The notes beneath the pieces are model-generated. The model was not told where the DNA came from, ran no database searches, and was given only the letters and a program-made list of their open reading frames with translations. The translations under genes were made by a program, and so were the position numbers. Source: Anaerolineales bacterium UBA6663 (GTDB lineage: Bacteria; Chloroflexota; Anaerolineae; Anaerolineales; UBA6663). From it: 11,998 nucleotides of DNA. The stretch is taken from contig DKKP01000174.1 in assembly GCA_002455335.1 (NCBI GenBank), positions 1 to 11,998 of the forward strand, written 5' to 3'. Of this stretch, positions 6,482 through 11,998 are shown piece by piece (position 1 is the stretch's first letter; the number at the start of each line of letters is the position of its first letter).

Positions 6482-9244
6482 TCAAGCCTGGGCAGGTTGC
6501 CGCGCGCCGTGTGCGCTGAAGCAGACCGCAAAGTCGGCGCCGGAGCTGGACACGATCGTCAATGTGCCGCCAATCTGGTCCGACAACGTGCGGACCAGTG
6601 AGAGACCAAGGCTCGAATCAAGGCGCTTGCGATCTGCCGGCAGTCCGACGCCGTCGTCGCGCACACGCAAGCACAGTCGATCCTCGTCGGCTGTCTCCAG
6701 GCTCACCATGATCGCGCCCGGGCGTCCCTCGGGAAAACCGTGCTTGAGCGCGTTGGACACCAACTCATTGACGATCAGCCCGCACGGGATCGCTGTATCC
6801 AGATCTAGCTGACTCCCGATGGCCTGCACGTCGACCTGAACCGACTGCGCCTGATCTCGGTACGACTGCGCCAACGAGCTGACCAGGCTGCGCAGGTAGG
6901 CCGCGAAGTCGATGTCGGCCAGGTTCGGCGATTGATACAGTTTCTCGTGGATGAGCGCCATCGAGCGCACACGGTTTTGGCTCTCGCGAAGCTTGTCTCG
7001 GGTCGTCCGGTCGGGGACGCGGGCGGCCTGCAGGTTCAGTAGGCTGGAGATCACCTGCAGATTGTTCTTGACTCGATGATGGACTTCCTTTAGAAGCACC
7101 ACTTTTTCATTGAGGCGCTTCTGGACGTCGTCGAGCAGTCGGGCATTGCGAATCGCCGTGGCCAGCTGCGTCGAGAACACGGTCAGGGCTGGCACGTCAT
7201 CGAGACAAAGATCGCCGCCCCAGACCGCCAGGACGCCGATGACATCGTCGTCGTGGGCGAGGGGCAGGTAACACACCGGGCTATTCAGGTCGATGCCCGC
7301 GAGCTGGAGCGCTCGTCGATGAACCTCCTCGGAAAGGATCGGGAAGACATTGAGCGTCGCGCGGATGCCATTTGGGTCCCAGTAGGGCGCGCCCTCAGTG
7401 ATCACGCGATCGGTGGGCCAGTGGCGCCTGGGGATCACCAGGTCGCGAAGCGTATGTCCGGTAAGTCGTTCGGCCCACTGAATGACGTCCGGACGGACCG
7501 ACGTGTACTCAAGACGCATGAACGCCTTTGCCGCATCCACGGTGCCGACCAGGCTCTCGATGCCGAGCGCATGCAGCTCGTTCCCAAAGGTCTGGACGAC
7601 TTTTGCGAACTCGGTCGTGCTATCAAGTCGAGCCGCGACCCGTGATAGCGCCAGGATCATGCTGTTCGAGCGCGTCAACGCCGCCGTGCGTTGAACCTCG
7701 AGAGCGTGCGCATCGGCTGCATTGAGGATCCCGGCGACCTGTCCGGCGAAGATCGAAAGCACCTGGCTGTCTTCCGGCCCAAGGTCGGCACCCCAGATCG
7801 GTAGCGCACCGATGACGCGTTTCTCGGCAATCAAGGGCAGGACGCAGATCCCCTTGACCCTCGCGACACCAAGCTGGCCGGCCGCCTCGATGACAGCCCG
7901 TTCGGGCACGGTTGGGAGCATCTTGTGCAGGAGCCTGATGGGTTCGTCGTACCAGATGGGGCTCCGTTCGAAGAGGACCTGATCGTCTGGCCAGCGACTT
8001 CGCGGGACCTCGTGCCCGATCAGTTGATGCCGGGCGAGCAACTCCAGGCCATGATTGGCGCCTGGCGGCAACGAGAGATGACGCAGCGTCAAGGATGTGG
8101 CTTCGGCATTGAAGCTGATGACCGCGCATTGCAGCTCGATCCCGCGCAGCTCGGCGCCCAGAGTCTCCCACACCTGGTGGGGATCACGGATCGCCCCCAG
8201 GTGGGTGGTGACTTTCGCAAGGTCCGTGATCAACTGGTTGGTCCGCCCCAACTCGCGGGCGCGGTGCTTGAGGGCCTGTTCCATCGCCTCGCGGCCGGTG
8301 ATGTTCTGGAGCAGCAGGACAGAACCCTCGCCGACCCCGTTGATCCCCTCCAGCGGAAGGCGTGTCACGCAGTAGAGGAGCTCAATGCCGTTGACTGTGA
8401 AGTGGTGTTCGCTCGCGGCCTCAGTGACTCGGCCCAGCAGATCGCCGCCCTCGGGCCAAAACGTCGTGAGAGATGTACCTTCGACGGGCTCCCCCACACA
8501 ACCCAGGATCTCACACGCTGCGGGGTTGAGGTGCAGAACGTGGTGGTGCCGGTCGAGGACGATCACGCCATCATTAATGTGGTCGTAAAGCCGCTGCTGT
8601 GCCGCGCTCACAGCCCGCCAGGGAATGCCGACCCAGGCATACGCCGCGGCGGCCAACCCAGCTGTCGCGTACAACAAATCGAGCGGTGCGATGGATCCCG
8701 CGGGCAGCGGCACAGCCACCGCCCCGGTCCCCAAGATCAGCCCGGCAAGTGCGGCCCCCGCGATGCGGCGATTGCCCGGCCGACCTCTCCGTAGTGCGTT
8801 GAGAAAGACCCAAGCGCTCAGTGCACTGACCGCGGTCGAGCCGGCGACGAGCGTCATGGCGTAGGTCGCTGGCCCCGGCCACGGCGCGCCCTGCAGAAGC
8901 GCTGCACCAACCCAGATCGCCAGGCTCGCGGCGATCCACAGCACAAGGTAGCGCGCGGCCTGTCGCCAGCGAAAGGGGCCATCGACGGCCTGGGCCAGAA
9001 CCAACCAGGTCGCCATCAACACCAGGTTGACGACGAAGGCGACGGCCTCCGGCACGACCGGTACAGCCATCACGTGATCGAGCATCGTGACAAGCAGATC
9101 GGCCGCCAGTGCCATGAGGAAGAAGCCGGCCTGGACGGTCAAGGGAATGTGTCGCCGACCGAAGATGGCCAGGCCCGCTGCCGCCGCGCACACCGAGCCA
9201 AGCCCAACGTAGACCACGGCGATATCAGGCCATTCGAGCGTCAT
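6482..9244 (-). CDS. Membrane histidine kinase: 7TM - PAS - GAF - GAF - HisKA_2 - HATPase
   Basis: A 920-residue sensor kinase. About seven hydrophobic helices (8-28, 35-56, 64-86, 96-118, 128-150, 160-180, 186-207) form the anchor and probably a sensor. A PAS domain follows (about 214-320, INDGVIVLDRHHHVLHLNPAACEILG). Next come two GAF domains (about 340-510 and 525-700) that are visibly related to each other, then the kinase. The H-box EVHHRVKNNLQVISSLLNLQ (721-740) is typical of HisKA_2; the phospho-acceptor is probably His723. ATP-binding motifs are present: N-box NELVSNALKHG (826-836), DDGVGLP (863-869) and LGLSLVRTLSDQIGGTL (879-895). All key residues are intact, so autokinase activity is likely. 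HisKA_2 kinases pass phosphate to separate response regulators; none is encoded here. Its ATG overlaps the stop of the GGDEF-EAL gene (ATGA), which decides the start and implies coupled translation. The signal is unknown. Confidence 0.93.
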   Translation of the reverse strand: MTLEWPDIAVVYVGLGSVCAAAAGLAIFGRRHIPLTVQAGFFLMALAADLLVTMLDHVMAVPVVPEAVAFVVNLVLMATWLVLAQAVDGPFRWRQAARYLVLWIAASLAIWVGAALLQGAPWPGPATYAMTLVAGSTAVSALSAWVFLNALRRGRPGNRRIAGAALAGLILGTGAVAVPLPAGSIAPLDLLYATAGLAAAAYAWVGIPWRAVSAAQQRLYDHINDGVIVLDRHHHVLHLNPAACEILGCVGEPVEGTSLTTFWPEGGDLLGRVTEAASEHHFTVNGIELLYCVTRLPLEGINGVGEGSVLLLQNITGREAMEQALKHRARELGRTNQLITDLAKVTTHLGAIRDPHQVWETLGAELRGIELQCAVISFNAEATSLTLRHLSLPPGANHGLELLARHQLIGHEVPRSRWPDDQVLFERSPIWYDEPIRLLHKMLPTVPERAVIEAAGQLGVARVKGICVLPLIAEKRVIGALPIWGADLGPEDSQVLSIFAGQVAGILNAADAHALEVQRTAALTRSNSMILALSRVAARLDSTTEFAKVVQTFGNELHALGIESLVGTVDAAKAFMRLEYTSVRPDVIQWAERLTGHTLRDLVIPRRHWPTDRVITEGAPYWDPNGIRATLNVFPILSEEVHRRALQLAGIDLNSPVCYLPLAHDDDVIGVLAVWGGDLCLDDVPALTVFSTQLATAIRNARLLDDVQKRLNEKVVLLKEVHHRVKNNLQVISSLLNLQAARVPDRTTRDKLRESQNRVRSMALIHEKLYQSPNLADIDFAAYLRSLVSSLAQSYRDQAQSVQVDVQAIGSQLDLDTAIPCGLIVNELVSNALKHGFPEGRPGAIMVSLETADEDRLCLRVRDDGVGLPADRKRLDSSLGLSLVRTLSDQIGGTLTIVSSSGADFAVCFSAHGARQPAQA

Positions 9245-11385
9245 GACATGGCCCAGACTTCCGACGATTCGACCGCGCCTACATTGGATGCGAATCGGCG
9301 GGAGAGATCCTCTGGCGGAAGAGGACGACCGAACAAGTAGCCCTGGCCTTCATCGCAGCCACAGCGCGTCATGCAGGCCTGCTGTTCATCTGATTCGATG
9401 CCTTCGGCGGTGACCGCGATCCCCAGTCCGTGCGCCAGGGTTACGATCGCCTGCACGATCGCCTCATCCTCTCTGTCGATATGCGCACTGCGGACGAAGG
9501 CCCGATCGATCTTGAGCGTGTCCACCTGGAAAAGCTTGAGATGTTCGAGCGACGAGTAGCCTGTGCCGAAGTCATCCAGCGCAAGCCGGACGCCCATTTG
9601 TTTGAGCGCCGCGATCTTGGCCAGAGAATCGGCCCGGTCGTGAATGATGATGGTCTCGGTGAGTTCCAGTTCGAGTGCTTCGGGCGGCAGCCCGGTCTCG
9701 GCCAACGCCGACGCTACGCTGAGCACGAGGTCGGGTTGGCGGAATTGCCGGTTCGAGAGGTTGATCGCGACCCGCAGGTTCTCCAACCCGGCGCTGGTTC
9801 GCCAGATCTGCGCCTGCCGACAGGCCGTCTGCAATACCCACTGGCCGATCGGGATGATCAGGCCGGTCTCCTCGGCGAGCGGGATGAACTCGTCAGGGCC
9901 GATGATCCCGCGCTTGGTGTGGTTCCAGCGGCAGAGGGCCTCGAAGCCGAGCAGGCGCCGGGTGGCGATCTCGATGATCGGCTGGAAGGCGAGGTGGAGC
10001 TCGGCGCGCTCGAGGGCGCGCCTGAGGTCGGTCTCGAGCATGAGCCGCTTCACGGTCGCCTCGCGCATGCTGGAATCGAAGACGACCTGCTTGGCGCGGC
10101 CCATGCGTTTGGCCCGGACGAGCGCGATGTTGGCGTCGCGCAAGAGCTCCTCGGGCTCGTTGTAGTCGTCGCTGTCGGGGACGATGCCCATCGAGACCGA
10201 GGTGTAGACGGCGTAGCCTCTCAGATCGAAGGGCTCCGCGACTTCGCGCGCGATGCGATCAGAGACGATGGCGACCTGGTCCGGCGCGCCGAGGCCTTCG
10301 AGCAGGACGACGAACTCGTCGCCGCCGACGCGGGCGACCGTGTCGATGGAGCGGACCGAGCGCGCGATGCGGGCGGCCACCGCGCGCAGCAGCATGTCGC
10401 CGAGCGGGAGGCCGAAGCTGTCGTTGATGAGCTTGAAGCCGTCGACGCCGACGAGCACGAGCGCGAAGTGTTCGCCCTGGTTGCGCGAGGCCGAGAGCGC
10501 GTCGTGGAGCCGGTGGATGAGCCAGGCCCGGTTCGCGAGCCCGGTGAGCGAGTCGTGGAAGGCCTCGTAGCACAGGCGCTCGTCCGCGTTCTTGCGGTGG
10601 GTGATGTCGCTCGTCGAGGCGGCCATGAGCGAGAGCGAGCCGTCGGCGGTGCGTTCCGCGAGGCCGCGCACCTGGACCCAGCGCCAGGTCCCCTGGCGGT
10701 GCTCGAGGCGGTGCTCGAGGTTCAGGATCAGCGTGTCGCCATCGAGGTGTGAGGCCAGGGCGGCGTCCACCATGGCCCGGTCGGCCGGGTGGACCCGATC
10801 GAGCCAGAGATCGATGGAGCCCGTGAGCCGGGCCTCGGGCAGGCCGATGAGGGCCGCCCAGCGCGGCGAATACGCGACCACGCCCTCGACCAGATCCCAG
10901 ACCCAGAGGCCGTCGTTGGCCGCGAGGCCGATGAGCTCATGGCGGCGCTGGAGATCGTCGAGCTCGCGCTGGAGCTGGGGGACCAGCGGGGCCGGACGCG
11001 CGAGGTGGAGGACGAAGGTGCGGCCGCCGACCGCATGCAATGCGGCGTAGATCTCGACCTCGAGGGTCGGGCCGTCGGCGCGCGCTAGCCGCGCCTGGAA
11101 TCGGCGGGGGCCTTCATAGAGGGACTGGCGACGCTCGGCCCAATCGGCCGCAGTGAGGCCGGGCTCGAGCTGGCTCACCCAGGTCCCGGTCCAGCTCTCG
11201 TGTCCGAGATCGAGGAGCTGTTCGCCAGCGGCGTCGATGAAGGCGATCTCGCCCTGGAGCCCGAAGAAGAGGGCCGCGGACAAGGCGAAGTCGGAGTGGC
11301 TCCGGCGAGCCGCGTTGGCGACGGACTCGAAGGAGGCGCGCTGGGTCGCGAACAGGGGTGTTTGTGGGGTCTGGAGCGACGTCAC
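9241..11385 (-). CDS. PAS-PAS-GGDEF-EAL cyclic-di-GMP signalling protein (mosaic composition)
   Basis: A 714-residue soluble protein that should make and/or break cyclic-di-GMP. Order: a weak PAS-like region (about 35-130), a PAS_3-type domain ending in a PAC segment (about 150-265), GGDEF (about 272-435), EAL (about 445-690). Seen: GGDEF at 354-358 with the inhibitory site RSID (345-348) five residues before it. EAL residues are kept: E482 in FEALCRW, N542 in INLS, E577 in ELTE, D604-D605 in DDFGTGYSSL, K625 in KID, E661 in AEGIES and Q681 in DEGQGYLFG. In the GGDEF domain the first Asp of the usual D-x-D-x-F-K metal site is Gly313 (VGVDGFKLIND), so cyclase activity may be impaired while the phosphodiesterase looks intact. 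The start taken is GTG 11385; the frame stays open upstream to a stop at 11476-11478, with no clear ribosome site for either choice. Codon style changes at about residue 495-518. It overlaps the kinase gene by ATGA. Confidence 0.92.
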   Translation of the reverse strand: MTSLQTPQTPLFATQRASFESVANAARRSHSDFALSAALFFGLQGEIAFIDAAGEQLLDLGHESWTGTWVSQLEPGLTAADWAERRQSLYEGPRRFQARLARADGPTLEVEIYAALHAVGGRTFVLHLARPAPLVPQLQRELDDLQRRHELIGLAANDGLWVWDLVEGVVAYSPRWAALIGLPEARLTGSIDLWLDRVHPADRAMVDAALASHLDGDTLILNLEHRLEHRQGTWRWVQVRGLAERTADGSLSLMAASTSDITHRKNADERLCYEAFHDSLTGLANRAWLIHRLHDALSASRNQGEHFALVLVGVDGFKLINDSFGLPLGDMLLRAVAARIARSVRSIDTVARVGGDEFVVLLEGLGAPDQVAIVSDRIAREVAEPFDLRGYAVYTSVSMGIVPDSDDYNEPEELLRDANIALVRAKRMGRAKQVVFDSSMREATVKRLMLETDLRRALERAELHLAFQPIIEIATRRLLGFEALCRWNHTKRGIIGPDEFIPLAEETGLIIPIGQWVLQTACRQAQIWRTSAGLENLRVAINLSNRQFRQPDLVLSVASALAETGLPPEALELELTETIIIHDRADSLAKIAALKQMGVRLALDDFGTGYSSLEHLKLFQVDTLKIDRAFVRSAHIDREDEAIVQAIVTLAHGLGIAVTAEGIESDEQQACMTRCGCDEGQGYLFGRPLPPEDLSRRFASNVGAVESSEVWAMS
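9830..9900. other. Codon-composition breakpoint inside the EAL domain
   Basis: Right of this point (residues 1 to about 495 of the GGDEF-EAL protein) codons end almost always in G or C, Leu is mostly CTC and Glu mostly GAG. Left of it codons such as GTA, TTG, GAA, CAA, CTT, AGT and GAT appear freely, as in the kinase and all genes further left. The frame is unbroken. The switch falls in GPDEFIPLAEETGLI and GQWVL, a stretch highly conserved among EAL proteins, where recombination or mis-assembly is most likely. Judged by eye, not by a computed index. Confidence 0.6.
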
Positions 11386-11581
11386 GACGGGCTCTCGTGA
11401 GTTGGCTCGGCTGGCCGAGTCGCGGAGCCGTGCGCCTGGCGCCGGCCCGCGGGGTGTGTCGAGGGTGCCGTCTGTTTATGGACCACTTTCACCGGGTTGG
11501 CGAGACGCGAGGTGAAGTCTCGTGTGTTTCGTCGACGGGGCCGCTCGAGGCGGGCGTGTCGCGCCCGGGGTGACGACCCGC
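11386..11581. other. Intergenic region before the GGDEF-EAL operon; weak promoter candidate
   Basis: No gene is seen. On the minus strand a weak promoter can be drawn with TCGCCA (11503-11498) and CATAAA (11480-11475) at 17-bp spacing, four of six matches each; it would give a leader of roughly 80 nt before GTG 11385. This is no better than many chance matches, so it is only a suggestion. Confidence 0.2.
11551..11567 (-). terminator. Possible GC-rich 3' hairpin after the barrel-like gene
   Basis: CGGGCG (11551-11556) and CGCCCG (11562-11567) can form a 6-bp stem with a 5-nt loop, about 14 nt beyond the stop of the minus-strand gene at 11582. There is no following T-run, so it may end transcription only weakly, or be a chance palindrome in GC-rich DNA. 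Confidence 0.2.
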
Positions 11582-11998
11582 TCAGAACTGGACCAGCTCC
11601 ACCACGAGCTGGATCGGCATGCCGAAGAGCACGCCGCCCTCCCCGCTCGTACCGAAGGTGCCGCCGTAGCCGAGGTTGAGGCCGAGCTCGAAGCTCACCG
11701 GGGCGAGCTCGTTGACCCATCGCAGCTGAGCCTTGCCGATGACGTTGAAGTTCATGCCGCCGTCCTTGGAGACGCGCAGGTCGAGCTGGCCGTGGACACC
11801 GGCGCGGAGCTCGAGCGGGGCGTCCTGGAAGCGATGCAGGAGCGCGCTGACCCCGCCCCCCATCGAGAGGAAGGTCGAAAAACCATCGCCGCCGACGCCG
11901 AAGACCCCCTCGAAGCCCAGCGACTTCTCGGTGAGACGCTGGAGCCGCGCGGCGAGCGTCCAGGCGTGGTTGTCGGCCTTGGCGAACGAGATGCGGCT
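11582..11998 (-). CDS. Beta-rich, outer-membrane-barrel-like protein (C-terminal part, cut by window edge)
   Basis: The frame is open from the window edge (11998) to a TGA at 11582, giving 138 residues of an incomplete protein; the true start is outside, and the internal ATG at 11863 is not taken. I recognise no named family. The sequence is made of alternating polar and hydrophobic stretches separated by Gly-rich turns, for example GFEGVFGVGGDGFSTFLSMG, LRAGVHGQLDLRVSKDGG, APVSFELGLNLGYGG and GVLFGMPIQLVVELVQF. It ends in Phe, as many outer-membrane beta-barrels do, although the alternation at the last strand is not perfect. No cysteine and no long hydrophobic helix are seen. Such proteins belong to bacteria with an outer membrane, which does not fit the Chloroflexota-like genes further left. 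Codon use is very GC-rich, like the right part of the GGDEF-EAL gene. The barrel reading is inference. Confidence 0.6.
   Translation of the reverse strand, partial: SRISFAKADNHAWTLAARLQRLTEKSLGFEGVFGVGGDGFSTFLSMGGGVSALLHRFQDAPLELRAGVHGQLDLRVSKDGGMNFNVIGKAQLRWVNELAPVSFELGLNLGYGGTFGTSGEGGVLFGMPIQLVVELVQF

Noticed and set aside
9430..10752. 440-codon open frame on the plus strand, antisense to the GGDEF-EAL gene
   Set aside because: The product is a low-complexity string of Glu, Val, Arg, Ala and Asp without a domain, as expected opposite a gene with almost only G/C third positions. The minus strand carries full catalytic motifs.
6482..11385. A two-component system with its own response regulator
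   Set aside because: No receiver domain (Asp-Asp...Asp...Lys pattern) was found in the kinase, in the GGDEF-EAL protein or elsewhere in the window.
11382..11720. 112-codon minus-strand frame between the barrel-like gene and the GGDEF-EAL gene
   Set aside because: It overlaps the barrel-like gene in another frame and gives an Arg/Pro-rich product, typical of a chance frame in GC-rich DNA.

Overview
The window is high-GC bacterial DNA carrying ordinary chromosomal genes. I saw no phage, plasmid, insertion sequence, CRISPR array, rRNA or tRNA. The left 9.8 kb best fits a member of the Chloroflexota (inference). The main clue is the LytR-CpsA-Psr (LCP) protein, which has a Pro/Thr/Ala-rich linker of the kind common in that phylum. 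Further support is the block LCP - S41 peptidase - smpB and moderate, mixed third-position codon use. No genus can be named from sequence alone.

Layout. At 1-675 (+) is the C-terminal part of a PLP-dependent class III aminotransferase, probably of the AGXT2-like phospholyase type. It meets tail to tail a small two-helix membrane protein of unknown function (678-1163, -). A 155-bp gap with an 8-bp inverted repeat follows. Next is a minus-strand cluster, read from right to left: LCP-family cell-wall ligase-like lipoprotein (4159-3029), C-terminal processing peptidase (3016-1817) and smpB (1786-1319). Its promoter region holds a perfect TATAAT so close to the first ATG that the mRNA may be leaderless. 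Behind it lies a long imperfect hairpin (4183-4239). Diverging from this are two plus-strand transporters, an MFS permease (4337-5602) and an EamA/DMT permease (5608-6480).

The right part is a two-gene minus-strand signalling operon. A PAS-PAS-GGDEF-EAL cyclic-di-GMP protein (11385-9241) overlaps by ATGA a 920-residue membrane histidine kinase (9244-6482). The kinase has seven predicted helices, PAS, two duplicated GAF domains, HisKA_2 and HATPase. No response regulator lies in the window. At the far right is the 3' end of a gene for a beta-rich, outer-membrane-barrel-like protein (11998-11582, -).

The most notable observation is a sharp change of codon style inside the GGDEF-EAL gene, at about 9830-9900, within a highly conserved stretch of the EAL domain. 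To the right of it, codons end almost always in G or C with strong CTC preference, in a style reminiscent of myxobacteria, and the neighbour looks like a Gram-negative outer-membrane protein. To the left, codon use matches the Chloroflexota-like rest. This is either a mosaic gene made by recombination or a chimeric assembly join, and reads should settle it. I found no convincing new defence, mobile or biosynthetic system.
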